From the NCBI GenBank assembly GCA_964424715.1, contig CAYRJW010000002.1, positions 1 to 64,000 on the forward strand: 64,000 nt of DNA. The letters run 5' to 3'. The notes below the pieces were generated by a model. That model ran no database searches. It had not been told where the DNA came from and saw only the letters and a program-made list of their open reading frames with translations. Shown in pieces: positions 1 to 8,557 of this stretch; within the stretch, counting starts at the first letter, position 1; each line of letters begins with the position of its first letter. Origin of the DNA: JAMHZE01 sp964424715 (GTDB lineage: Bacteria; Pseudomonadota; Alphaproteobacteria; Rickettsiales; UBA8987). A program made the translations under genes and the position numbers.

Positions 1-753
1 ATAGTCCTGATTATCATAGCCCTTATAACCGTTGGCATTATGGGCGGGCAGCAAATGATGGAGACCTGGAAGATCAACCGGGTCATTTCTGATATGGTAA
101 GTTACAAGAACTCGTACGCCCTGTTCGTTGAAAAATATAACGCTGTTCCCGGTGATATGCCAGATGCCTCAGACATATTCAGGCCCCTGGATGGTTCGCC
201 GACCGCCCTTAATGGTAATGGCAATGGTATTATAGAGCCTAATATGTCCGAGGAACACATATTGGCATGGAATCACCTATCCATGGCGGGTATGGTAAAG
301 GGAAGATATAACTCTGGTGCTGGTCCCACAGGTCTTGCCATGCTGAACATTAATTTTAATGTCCCTACTGGCCCCCATAATTCCAGCGGTTATCATATGG
401 TCAATCCTATCATCGTTGCTGCATTCCTGGTAAGCATCGCAGATGATGATGCTCTGCAAAATGGCATAGAATATGATAATCCGCTGATATTCAGTAATGA
501 TCTTTTTTATATGTCATTCGATTATGATACTAGCGGACGTACAGGAATACTCACTCCGGAAGAAGCTCTGCTTATGGATACAAAGATGGATGATGGTATT
601 TACCGGCATGGCTCTCTGACTGGTATGAGTGGTGCAAATCTTGGTGTTGGCGAGGAATGTGCCAGTGTTGTCGGTGGCTATTTGATCGATAATGATTTTA
701 AAAACTGTGTAATGATATTTGTGCTCGAAAAGAAAACCCGTCCTACTCCATAA
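1..753 (+). CDS. Type IV pilin-like / pseudopilin protein, 5' truncated by the window edge
   Basis: The frame is open from base 1 to a TAA at 753; the first methionine inside the window (base 40) is not the real start. The first visible residues (IVLIIIALITVGIMGGQQ) are the hydrophobic helix of a class III signal, so the leader peptide and processing site lie just upstream of the window. After the helix comes YNAVPGDMPDAS; a motif of this kind (roughly Y-x-A-x-P-G-D-M) recurs, as I recall, in pilin-like proteins of several alphaproteobacterial lineages. The remaining 200 residues are a globular domain with two cysteines near the C terminus (GEECASV and KNCVMI), which could form a disulfide as in type IV pilins. 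Family assignment rests on the N-terminal helix and PGDMP motif. A functional link to the assembly operon at 49284-55579 is inferred, not shown. Confidence 0.7.
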   Translation: MVLIIIALITVGIMGGQQMMETWKINRVISDMVSYKNSYALFVEKYNAVPGDMPDASDIFRPLDGSPTALNGNGNGIIEPNMSEEHILAWNHLSMAGMVKGRYNSGAGPTGLAMLNINFNVPTGPHNSSGYHMVNPIIVAAFLVSIADDDALQNGIEYDNPLIFSNDLFYMSFDYDTSGRTGILTPEEALLMDTKMDDGIYRHGSLTGMSGANLGVGEECASVVGGYLIDNDFKNCVMIFVLEKKTRPTP

Positions 754-759
754 TATGCC

Positions 760-2757
760 CTAGGCAAAATTTATCGGGTCCACATCAACCCGTATCTTTA
801 TATTCTTTGTATCATATTTAAATTTAGCAAGTGCCGAGCGGAAATAGCTTTGTATATCGAATCTCCTGTCGGCCTTTATCAATATCCTGTATCTGAAATT
901 GCCGCGATATTCATGGTAAAGGGCAGGCGCCGGGCCGAATAATTTTGCCCTGTTATTCTGGCTGAAATATTTTATGAATTCTTTTGCGGCCTTTTCCGAA
1001 ACGCTGTTGCTGGCCGATGAGACCGTTACAGCGCATAGCCTTGAAAATGGCGGCAGGTCGGCTTCTTTACGTTCCTGCAATTCATATTTCATGAAGCCTG
1101 CCATGTCGCCTTTCAGCAGGGCCTGCATAACTTTATTTGAAGGTTCAAAGGTCTGTATCATTACCTTTCCTTTCAGTTGTTCCCGCCCGGCGCGTCCGGA
1201 AACCTGATGTAAAAGCTGGAATGTTTTTTCGCCCGAACGTAGATTTTCAAAATCCAGCCCCAGATCGCCATCTATTATCCCAACCAGTTTTAGCGCAGGG
1301 AAGTGATGTCCCTTGGCGATTATCTGCGTGCCAATTATTATATCGATCTCCTTCTGCTCAATTTTGGTTATCAGCTCATCCATGTTGCTCTGGCTGGTGG
1401 TGGTATCACTTGCCATTTCCGCTATGCGTGCATTGGGGAATAATCTTTTTACCTCTTCCGTTACTCTTTGAACTCCCGGTCCGCAGATGCGGAAACTGTT
1501 TTCTGCCTCACATTTAGGGCATTTCTTCGGCATTTTTATCGTATGGCCGCTATGGTGGCATTTCAAATATTGCTCGCCGTGATTATCGATATGCATAACC
1601 ATCCAGGCACTCGTATCCGGTGATTTGAACCTGAACCCGCACTTGCCGCATAATGTAAGCGGAGCATAACCCCTACGGTTCAGGAAAAGCAGGCTCTGCT
1701 GGCCTTGTTTTAGGTTGTTTTCAATCTCTTCACGTATCTTGTAGGAAATAAACTCATTATTATTCTGAATGTTCACCCGCATATCCACCAGCTCAACATC
1801 CGGCATCTGGGCCTCATTAAAGCGGCTGGCGAGTTTTTCGTGGAAATATCTTTTGCTCTCCACATTATGATATGTCTCGATCGAAGGCGTTGCCGTAGCC
1901 AGTATCACCGGGATATTTTCGCATTTACCCCGCACCACGGCAATATCGCGCGCATTATATATTATCTGCTCCTCTTGCTTGAAACTTCCATCATGTTCCT
2001 CATCAACGATGATAAGCCCTAAATTCTTATATGGCAGATGCAGCGATGATCTTGCACCTATCACAACGCTGACTTTACCGTTAGCAATATCAAAAAAGGC
2101 TTTCCTGCGCTTTGCCTCACTTACTATGGAATGCCAGATGACCGGCCTGAACCCGAATCTTTTTTCAAAACGCTTTATAAGCTGTGATGTAAGCAATATC
2201 TCCGGCAGCATGATAAGCGATTGTTTCCCCTGTGCCAGCATCTGCGCTATCAGCTCGAAATAAACCTCGGTCTTGCCGCTACCGGTAACGCCTTCCAGCA
2301 AGGTGACAGAAAATTCATTCAGCCGTTCCTTTATATTTTCATAAGCTACTTGCTGCTCGTTGGTGAGCGTTATTTCTTTTGTATCTGTAACCTGTAACCT
2401 CTCACCTGTAACCTTCTTCGCTTTTACCGTTTTAAAGAACTTTCCACTATAAACAAGGCTCAGCACCTTACCGAGTTCTGTTATACAATAGCCGGCCTGC
2501 CATTCCAGTAGATCCCCTAACGGCTTTGATATTGGCAATATCTCAAACCCATTCTCAGCTGCCGAGGCAATTATCTTTTTTATTTTTTTGCTGTCCTTAA
2601 CATCTGTTTTGTCCGAAATACCCCAGATAACCCCATAGACCTGCTTACTCCCGAACGGCACCAGTACTATCTCGCCAAGCTGATAATTCTGCCCTTCTGC
2701 AAGGGCGTAATCAAACGGCTTATCGAACGGTAATGGCAACAGAACTTTAGCGAACAT
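760..2757 (-). CDS. priA: Primosomal protein N' (PriA helicase)
   Basis: PriA is the DEAH-type 3'-5' helicase that reloads the replisome at stalled forks. The 665-residue product has the N-terminal DNA-binding part, Walker A (GVTGSGKTEVY, about residue 155), the DEEH Walker B box and the C-terminal helicase motifs (GTQIIAKGHHFP, QVSGRAGR). Length is normal. Of the two zinc sites usual in PriA, the first seems intact (CGKC near residue 367 and CPKC about 40 residues on). The second is degenerate: the expected CxxC reads SPDT and the CHHCG pair reads CHHSG. The variable linker before the helicase core is encoded by a copy of an intergenic word repeat (2382-2413). The gene ends tail-to-tail with the pilin-like gene, 6 bases apart. 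Confidence 0.96.
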   Translation of the reverse strand: MFAKVLLPLPFDKPFDYALAEGQNYQLGEIVLVPFGSKQVYGVIWGISDKTDVKDSKKIKKIIASAAENGFEILPISKPLGDLLEWQAGYCITELGKVLSLVYSGKFFKTVKAKKVTGERLQVTDTKEITLTNEQQVAYENIKERLNEFSVTLLEGVTGSGKTEVYFELIAQMLAQGKQSLIMLPEILLTSQLIKRFEKRFGFRPVIWHSIVSEAKRRKAFFDIANGKVSVVIGARSSLHLPYKNLGLIIVDEEHDGSFKQEEQIIYNARDIAVVRGKCENIPVILATATPSIETYHNVESKRYFHEKLASRFNEAQMPDVELVDMRVNIQNNNEFISYKIREEIENNLKQGQQSLLFLNRRGYAPLTLCGKCGFRFKSPDTSAWMVMHIDNHGEQYLKCHHSGHTIKMPKKCPKCEAENSFRICGPGVQRVTEEVKRLFPNARIAEMASDTTTSQSNMDELITKIEQKEIDIIIGTQIIAKGHHFPALKLVGIIDGDLGLDFENLRSGEKTFQLLHQVSGRAGREQLKGKVMIQTFEPSNKVMQALLKGDMAGFMKYELQERKEADLPPFSRLCAVTVSSASNSVSEKAAKEFIKYFSQNNRAKLFGPAPALYHEYRGNFRYRILIKADRRFDIQSYFRSALAKFKYDTKNIKIRVDVDPINFA
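2382..2413. repeat. Intergenic word repeat (CCTGTAACCT family) embedded in priA
   Basis: This stretch of priA is built of the words CTGTAACCTGTAACCT and CACCTGTAACC, the same words that make the hairpins at 21634-21702 and 22760-22827. Translated on the minus strand it gives part of the VTGERLQVTDTKE linker just before the helicase domain, where PriA proteins vary in length. The reading frame stays open through it. In-frame invasion by a mobile palindromic word repeat is the simplest reading. Confidence 0.6.
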
Positions 2758-2773
2758 AAAATATTTCTGAAAT

Positions 2774-2865
2774 CGTCATTGCGAGAAGGCATCGCCGACG
2801 AAGCAATCCATCCGTTCAAGACACTTGATGGGTTGCCGCGCTTCCGATGGTCGCTCGCAATGACG
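2774..2865. repeat. Palindromic intergenic element, CGTCATTGCGAG family, copy 1
   Basis: The spacer between priA and addA starts with CGTCATTGCGAG and ends with its exact reverse complement CTCGCAATGACG, about 80 bases apart. The interior includes GAAGCAATCCATCC and GGTTGCCGCG. A second copy with the same termini lies at 19434-19557. Elements with these termini are widespread in proteobacterial genomes and behave like REP/MITE sequences. No coding potential was seen. Confidence 0.75.
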
Positions 2866-2884
2866 AGGGTTAAGGTGATCTATA

Positions 2885-5800
2885 TTACTCATCCAAATAA
2901 ACTAATTTATTGATTGAAGTAAACAATAACGCAGTTTTAATTTTTTTATCCTTATATATCTTCTGCAAAATATTTTTATAAGCCTCCAGCTGTGGCCTGT
3001 AGCCTTCTACCAGTTTTGACAAGTTAGTATCATTCACCCTGTTGGTCTTGTAATCTATTATTATGATTTCGCTCTTAGTTTCAATTAGCCTATCGATCTT
3101 GCCCGAAATGAACTTTTTTTCCAATATCCCGCAAACCGGCACTTCAGCCTTAGTTCTGGAGCTGAATATGGATTCAAATCCTTTATTATCCATCACCGAA
3201 TAAGCTTCGTTCTTAATGATATTTTTCTGTTCATCGTTTAATTGTGTAATATCTTTTAATATAATTTCTGCCACATTATCGCGGTTTACCTTTTCTATAT
3301 CAGGCAATATCTCCAGCAATTTATGTACGGCTATCCCCTTATCAAAATCAATATTCACGCTTTTTATTTTCTTATCATCACTATTTTTATAAAGCTTTGA
3401 AGGGCTTAGAACCTCCAGTAATTCATCTTTTTCAAGTTTTCCGAATTCCAGTATTTTTTTTGTTTCATTATTTTTTATCTCGCTAAAAACCTTATTCCCA
3501 ATATAGGCCTTGCTGGTATAAACAAATCTGTCCTCAACCTTTTCACATATATCATTAACCGAGATTATTATTATATTATGCCAGTTATCCGCCTTGGAAC
3601 CACGGCTTTTGTGGCCGAATACATATAATTCATCCCGCGGGCGGGTGAGGGCGACGTATAAAAGCCGGTAATATTCCGCATCCGCGGCTGACTTATCAGC
3701 GGCTAATATATCTTCAAACATCTGGTTGCGATAATCTTTCTGCACTGGACAGAGAAAAACCCCATCATCACTGAATATATATTGCGTACTGTTCTGCCCA
3801 ACGGAAGTAGTATCCGGCAATATCACAATAGGCGATTCCAGCCCTTTGGCGCCGTGAACTGTTAGTATCTTAACTTCACCGCCGGCGGTTTTTATATTGC
3901 GTTTTATCTCAATATCGCTTTTCTCAAACCAGCCGATAAATTGCTGCATGGAAGGGGAATGGTCATTCTCGTAATTCTTCACGATATTAAGGAATTCATT
4001 CAATATCTCATTCACCTGATTGCCGAAATATTCGTTGAATTTCTTCCGTAGCCCTAAAACCTCTATTGCCGAAAAATAGAATGAGAACGCCGAACTGCCA
4101 TCACCGTTTTTGATCTTATCTATCAGTTCGCATATATATTTATATTTTTTATTCCCGCCGGTCTTTTCCTGCAATACGCCATAAACGCTTTTCTTCCCCC
4201 GGTTCCAGCATAGTTCGAACAGTTCATCTTCGCTTATCTCGAATATCGGGGATTTCAGTAGGCACGCGAAATTAAGATCATCATTTTCCAGAATGGTGAA
4301 TTTACCTAGCGCGATAATATCTTTTATAGCAAGGTTATCGCTAAGCCTTAGTCTGTCCATGCCGGAAACCGGTATATTGCGCTCCTGCAATTTCTTTATT
4401 ATCAGGTGGGAGAGTTCATCCCGCTTTTTCAGTAATATCATTATATCTTCCGGCAGCGGTCTTTTACCGGTAGATGCCAGCACAAAATCGCGGTTCAGTA
4501 TCTCTTCAATTCTTTTTGCTATTTTTTCGGCAGCTATTTCCTTTATCTTAAGCTCATTCTCCACAATATATTCCTGCGGCAGATGCCAGGAGATATTATC
4601 TTTATTAGTGGCTTTCTTCTCAATATTATCCACCAGCTCATTTATCTCAAAATACCCAAAGTCTTTATCCCGGCTGAGTTTATGAGTGTTTATCTCGTTA
4701 AGGTCGGTCACGGAATTTTTAACTTTCTCATTCCGCAGAACCTTATCCACAATTGTAAGTATCGCCTCGCATGAACGGAATGAGGTATTCAGCGATACCA
4801 CCTCAAAAAGCCCGGTGCGGTTCTGGGTTTTGAAATATTCAAAATTATCTTTCTTGCCGCTGAAAGTTTCAATATTCGCACCCTGAAAACTATATATCGA
4901 CTGTTTTTCATCACCCACCACGAACAGGCTACGGTTTATTTTGCTTTCCGACCCGGCATAGGAAAAGAATTCCGCCGTAATGGCATCAATTACTTTCCAT
5001 TGTTTGGTATTGGTATCCTGCGCCTCATCAAGCAGAATATGGTCTATCCCGCCATCGAGCTTATACAGTACCCATTGCGAGTTTATATTATTCTTATCCA
5101 GCAACGCAGCGGTTTTCTGGATAAGATCATCATAATCCAGCAAATATTTCAACTTTTTGGTTCGCTCGAATATCTTTGCGAATTCGGTGAATAATATCAG
5201 TGTGCATTTTGTTATCAGGAATATCTCGGCATTTTTTATTTCGTTAAGATGTTTTATTATTTCCTCGGTCCAGATATTTATATTCTCGAACACCAGCGGA
5301 TAATTGCTTTTAAGCTCCTTATTGAATATGGAGCTTCGTGGCGTATCTTTCTCGGTTAAAAATACTATTTTTATATCGTCGATCTTCCGGGTTTTCAGGT
5401 AGTTCACAAGGTTCTTTAATATACCGTGCTGTGTTTTGCCACCCTGTGCCAGCGCATCTGCAAGGGCAGGGAGGAAACCTTCTATCTTATGGTAAAGCTC
5501 TGCTTCTATATCGATTATATTATCATTCCCGACCCCAAGCCGTTCTTTCAGGAACTCGATATAATTCCCAAGCCCACCATGTTCATTCACCAGCTCGCCT
5601 ATCTGCTCCGATTCCTCGAATAAATTCTGGAACAGTTTCTTTATCGAGAATATCTGGAGCCGTGATACCAGTTCCGCAAAGGCATTCCTTATACTCTCAT
5701 CCTCTGCGGAATTTATGTCGATTATCAGCCTGTTCCATGATTCATCAATGATCTCGGTCTTTTTATTATCATCAATGACATTAAAGAACGGTGGAATACC

Positions 5801-6202
5801 CACCTCAAGCGGGAATGATTTCAATATCGTCTGGCAGAAGGAGTGTATCGTCTGTATCTTCAATTGTTCAGGGTGATCAATTATTTCTGCTAGTTTCCTT
5901 TTTGTGGTGCCAAGTTTCTTAATATCAATATTCTCTTTAAAATCCTTCTCCAGCCGCGCCTTTAACTCGTTATCATCCAGTATTATCATCGAGCCGATGG
6001 TTTCTATTATCCGCTTATGCATCTCTGCCGCGGCGGCCTTGGTATAGGTGATGCATAATATCCGCTCCACGCTGTTGCCTTCCAGTATAAGGCGCAGAAA
6101 GCGGTTCACCAGAACATAGGTCTTACCCGTTCCCGCATTGGCGGAAAGCCATATATTCCGGTTCGGGTCAGAGGCGGTTATCTGTTCTGGCAGAAGCTGC
6201 AT
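2885..6202 (-). CDS. addA: Double-strand break repair helicase-nuclease AddA
   Basis: AddA is the UvrD-family helicase subunit of the AddAB recombination complex, which resects double-strand ends. The start is placed at the ATG at 6202 (MQLLPEQ), giving 1105 residues; an in-frame ATG at 6250 would add 16 residues that look unlike the family. Walker A AGTGKT is at residues 23-28, DEAQD near residue 390, and the late motif VALTRPRDELYVFG is present. The C-terminal RecB-type nuclease carries GKIDRL and DYKTNR (near residues 1034 and 1048), so the nuclease looks intact. The usual partner addB, often directly upstream, is not in this window. The gene is divergent from rnd, with 68 bases between the start codons. 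Confidence 0.93.
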   Translation of the reverse strand: MQLLPEQITASDPNRNIWLSANAGTGKTYVLVNRFLRLILEGNSVERILCITYTKAAAAEMHKRIIETIGSMIILDDNELKARLEKDFKENIDIKKLGTTKRKLAEIIDHPEQLKIQTIHSFCQTILKSFPLEVGIPPFFNVIDDNKKTEIIDESWNRLIIDINSAEDESIRNAFAELVSRLQIFSIKKLFQNLFEESEQIGELVNEHGGLGNYIEFLKERLGVGNDNIIDIEAELYHKIEGFLPALADALAQGGKTQHGILKNLVNYLKTRKIDDIKIVFLTEKDTPRSSIFNKELKSNYPLVFENINIWTEEIIKHLNEIKNAEIFLITKCTLILFTEFAKIFERTKKLKYLLDYDDLIQKTAALLDKNNINSQWVLYKLDGGIDHILLDEAQDTNTKQWKVIDAITAEFFSYAGSESKINRSLFVVGDEKQSIYSFQGANIETFSGKKDNFEYFKTQNRTGLFEVVSLNTSFRSCEAILTIVDKVLRNEKVKNSVTDLNEINTHKLSRDKDFGYFEINELVDNIEKKATNKDNISWHLPQEYIVENELKIKEIAAEKIAKRIEEILNRDFVLASTGKRPLPEDIMILLKKRDELSHLIIKKLQERNIPVSGMDRLRLSDNLAIKDIIALGKFTILENDDLNFACLLKSPIFEISEDELFELCWNRGKKSVYGVLQEKTGGNKKYKYICELIDKIKNGDGSSAFSFYFSAIEVLGLRKKFNEYFGNQVNEILNEFLNIVKNYENDHSPSMQQFIGWFEKSDIEIKRNIKTAGGEVKILTVHGAKGLESPIVILPDTTSVGQNSTQYIFSDDGVFLCPVQKDYRNQMFEDILAADKSAADAEYYRLLYVALTRPRDELYVFGHKSRGSKADNWHNIIIISVNDICEKVEDRFVYTSKAYIGNKVFSEIKNNETKKILEFGKLEKDELLEVLSPSKLYKNSDDKKIKSVNIDFDKGIAVHKLLEILPDIEKVNRDNVAEIILKDITQLNDEQKNIIKNEAYSVMDNKGFESIFSSRTKAEVPVCGILEKKFISGKIDRLIETKSEIIIIDYKTNRVNDTNLSKLVEGYRPQLEAYKNILQKIYKDKKIKTALLFTSINKLVYLDE

Positions 6203-6270
6203 TGAATACTTGTCAGTTTTAAAGTTTAGGCTAATATATACTGCAAACATTAAACTTAAAACTGATAAAA

Positions 6271-6885
6271 ATGGTCAACAAATTATTCCAGAACGATCTT
6301 CCTGCTGATGTCAGGATAGAAGGCGATATCGCCATAGATACCGAGACCCGCGGCCTTAACATATTCAAGCGCGACAGGCTTTGCGTGGTGCAGATAGGCG
6401 ATAGCAAAGGCAATGCCTGGCTTGTGCAGTTCAAGAATTCTGAGTATGACAAGGCGGTTAACCTGAAAAAGCTTCTGTCCGATGATTCCCGCCTGAAGAT
6501 ACTCCACTATGCCCGCTTCGATGTGGCTGCGATAAAAATATTCTTAGGGGTGGAGATGAAAAATATATTCTGCACTAAAATAGCCAGCAAACTGGTCCGC
6601 ACCTACACCGATAAACACGGCCTGAAAGAACTGGTAAAAGAATTCATCGATATCGATCTTTCCAAACAACAGCAAAGCTCCGACTGGGCCAGCGAGTTAA
6701 GCGATAAACAGGTAGATTACGCCGCTTCCGATGTATTATACCTCCACCGCCTCCACGCCAAACTCCAGCAAATGCTGAAGGATGAGGGGCGCACTGAACT
6801 TGCCCAGAAATGCTTTGAATTCCTGCCTACCCGCGTAGAACTAGATATGGGCGGCTGGTTAGAGGAAGATATCTTTGCGCATTAA
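6271..6885 (+). CDS. rnd: Ribonuclease D, short single-domain form
   Basis: This is a 204-residue DEDDy 3'-5' exoribonuclease. Exo I is AIDTETRG (Asp and Glu metal ligands), Exo II is HYARFDVAAI, and Exo III is YAASDVLYL with the catalytic Tyr and Asp. There is no HRDC domain, so it is the short form found in alphaproteobacteria, expected to act in 3' end trimming of tRNA and other stable RNA. It is divergently transcribed from addA, and the short spacer must contain both promoters. Confidence 0.92.
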   Translation: MVNKLFQNDLPADVRIEGDIAIDTETRGLNIFKRDRLCVVQIGDSKGNAWLVQFKNSEYDKAVNLKKLLSDDSRLKILHYARFDVAAIKIFLGVEMKNIFCTKIASKLVRTYTDKHGLKELVKEFIDIDLSKQQQSSDWASELSDKQVDYAASDVLYLHRLHAKLQQMLKDEGRTELAQKCFEFLPTRVELDMGGWLEEDIFAH

Positions 6886-6895
6886 AAAAATTGCC

Positions 6896-7008
6896 GTGTC
6901 ATCCCCCGAGTTGCATAAGCAACTATAGGGGGATCCAGCCTTACGGGCCTGATGGATGGCCCTATAATTGCTGCGCAATTCGGGCCATGACGCGGGTGAG
7001 GTAAACTT
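6896..7008. repeat. Intergenic repeat with two hairpins (ATCCCCC / GGGGGATCC type)
   Basis: Two inverted repeats lie in tandem after rnd. The first pairs CCCCCGAGTTGC with GCAACTATAGGGGG around ATAA. The second pairs GGCCCTATAATTGC with GCAATTCGGGCC around TGC. The phrase GGATCCAGCC resembles the GGATCC words at 27751 and 58909. It may also serve as a bidirectional transcription stop between rnd and the minus-strand gene at 7032. Confidence 0.6.
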
Positions 7009-7031
7009 AAGAAGTTACCGGACTCTTGTGG

Positions 7032-7373
7032 TTATTTGTTTTTTGATACTTTGTTGCTGCTTATCTTTGCAGAGGTCTCTTGTAAGATATTTGTATCCAG
7101 ATTTTTAGTGGCTTCATAGAAGGCCGTGTTTTCGTTTTCATTTTCTGCTTGAACATGAGTGTCAGCGTTTATTATTGCTCCGGCCCCTCCTTTCAGGAGG
7201 TTTTTATTATCATTAGGATAATTTTTCTTAAATATTCCAGCTATGTTAGCGGTAAGAGATATAAAACTTCCTACAATGACAGTCGGAACTAAAACATTGC
7301 TCCACTTCTTTTTTAAATTTATATAATATTTTTTAAATTCTTGGTCAGTTAAGTCTCCAATCTTTTTTGCCAT
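7032..7373 (-). CDS. Small membrane-anchored orphan protein
   Basis: This is a 113-residue protein I do not recognise. A lysine-rich N-terminal 26 residues (EFKKYYINLKKKW) precedes one predicted membrane helix (VLVPTVIVGSFISLTANIAG, about residues 27-46). A polar tail rich in Asn, Glu, Ser and Lys follows, probably disordered. The start ATG at 7373 lies about 28 bases after a very clear extended -10 promoter with a CtrA-type box (7401-7432). The gene is isolated, with its own promoter and a repeat at its 3' side. Codon use is A/T-rich like the other orphans here. Confidence 0.7.
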   Translation of the reverse strand: MAKKIGDLTDQEFKKYYINLKKKWSNVLVPTVIVGSFISLTANIAGIFKKNYPNDNKNLLKGGAGAIINADTHVQAENENENTAFYEATKNLDTNILQETSAKISSNKVSKNK

Positions 7374-7400
7374 AATATATTCCTAATCATTAATAGGCTG

Positions 7401-7432
7401 ATTATACCATAAAAGGGTTAATAAACCATTAA
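7401..7432 (-). promoter_or_regulatory. Promoter with CtrA-type box and extended -10, for the gene at 7032-7373
   Basis: Read on the minus strand: TTAA-N7-TTAAC (7432 down to 7417), 7 bases, then TGGTATAAT (7409 down to 7401). TTAA-N7-TTAAC is the canonical full CtrA site, placed over the -35 region as in CtrA-activated promoters. TGGTATAAT is an extended -10. The same arrangement with identical spacings occurs at 14364-14395. Confidence 0.7.
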
Positions 7433-7460
7433 CTGCCGCAAAATTTTTAACTTATTGATA

Positions 7461-8378
7461 TTAATTAGTTTTTGTGCCGACTGGAGCCTTATTTCCTTTT
7501 AAAAACTCCGAAATAGCCATTCGCGGTTTGCCTTCTTTTTGGATAATTTTAGGGGCAATAATGGCATCGTTGCAGGAGATATGGAATTTATCGTTAATGA
7601 TTTTTCCAACGCCGGTATTAGGGGCAGTAATAAATTCAGCATCGAATATTTTATACTTAACACCATCAAGAACAAAATTCGCTCCCGGGTAAGGTGAAAG
7701 ACCTCGTATCTTATTCAATATTTCTTTTCCAGTTCCGGAAAAATCTATCTTCTCATCATCCTTGGTAATTTTCTTTGCATAGGTAACGCCATCATCACTC
7801 TGCTTTTTATATTCGGCTTTGCCGGTTTCTATCAATGTAATGGCTTTTAAGGTTAGCTCAGCGCCAAGCCTTGCACCTTCATCATGCAGCCAGCCACAAT
7901 TCTTATCGGCGGGGATATCGAATTCATGTTTTAAAATAACATCGCCGGTATCAAGCCCTTCATCCATTTTCATTATGCAAATGGCAGTGTGCTCATCACC
8001 TTCCATAATGGTGCGTTGCAGGGGGGCTGCGCCGCGCCATCTTGGCAGTAGGGAAGGGTGGATGTTGATGCAGCCAAGCTTTGTACCGGTCAAAATTTCC
8101 TTCGGTAGCAGCATTCCATATGCCGCAACCACGGCAATATCGGCGTTCAGGTTCTTAAAAATATTTTTTTCTTCATCGCTTTTTAGACTTTCGGGAGTGA
8201 AAACCTTAATATTATTCTTTTCAGCAATATCATGTATCACTGATCTCTTGATATCCATTCCGCGCCCGGCGGCTTTAGGTTTTTGGGTATAGACCGCAAT
8301 TACTTCATGGCTGCTGTCTATCAGCTTATTTAATGCAGGAGCCGCAAATTCCGGCGTTCCCATGAAAATTATTTTCAT
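7461..8378 (-). CDS. fmt: Methionyl-tRNA formyltransferase
   Basis: Fmt formylates initiator Met-tRNA with 10-formyl-THF. The 305-residue product starts MKIIFMGTPEFA, carries the formyltransferase signature INIHPSLLPRWRGAAP with the catalytic Asn and His (about residue 108), and has the C-terminal OB-like domain (LSPYPGANFV). The length is typical. The usual companion def (peptide deformylase) is not adjacent here: an orphan gene lies downstream, and upstream a repeat separates it from murD. Confidence 0.96.
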   Translation of the reverse strand: MKIIFMGTPEFAAPALNKLIDSSHEVIAVYTQKPKAAGRGMDIKRSVIHDIAEKNNIKVFTPESLKSDEEKNIFKNLNADIAVVAAYGMLLPKEILTGTKLGCINIHPSLLPRWRGAAPLQRTIMEGDEHTAICIMKMDEGLDTGDVILKHEFDIPADKNCGWLHDEGARLGAELTLKAITLIETGKAEYKKQSDDGVTYAKKITKDDEKIDFSGTGKEILNKIRGLSPYPGANFVLDGVKYKIFDAEFITAPNTGVGKIINDKFHISCNDAIIAPKIIQKEGKPRMAISEFLKGNKAPVGTKTN

Positions 8379-8399
8379 ATTTATACTTTACCTTTTCTC

Positions 8400-8553
8400 A
8401 CCATCTCCTTGTACTTACAGGGAGGGTGAGGGTTGAATCCTATTAATATCTCTCGTTCAACCCTCACCCGGAAAGTCTAAGTTCACTTTGTTCACTAAGA
8501 CTTTCTTGCCCTCTCCCTGAGCCTCAGGGAGAGGGAGGGGTGAGGGTTGAACT
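8400..8553. repeat. Intergenic repeat, CCCTCTCCCTGA / TCAGGGAGAGGG family, copy 1
   Basis: The fmt-murD spacer holds a compound repeat: GGGTGAGGGTTGAA, its inverse TTCAACCCTCACCC, a hairpin of GTCTAAG and CTAAGACTT words, and then CCCTCTCCCTGAG directly followed by its inverse CTCAGGGAGAGGG. The same modules recur at 38529-38678. No open reading frame of note is present. Confidence 0.65.
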
Positions 8554-8557
8554 TCAT

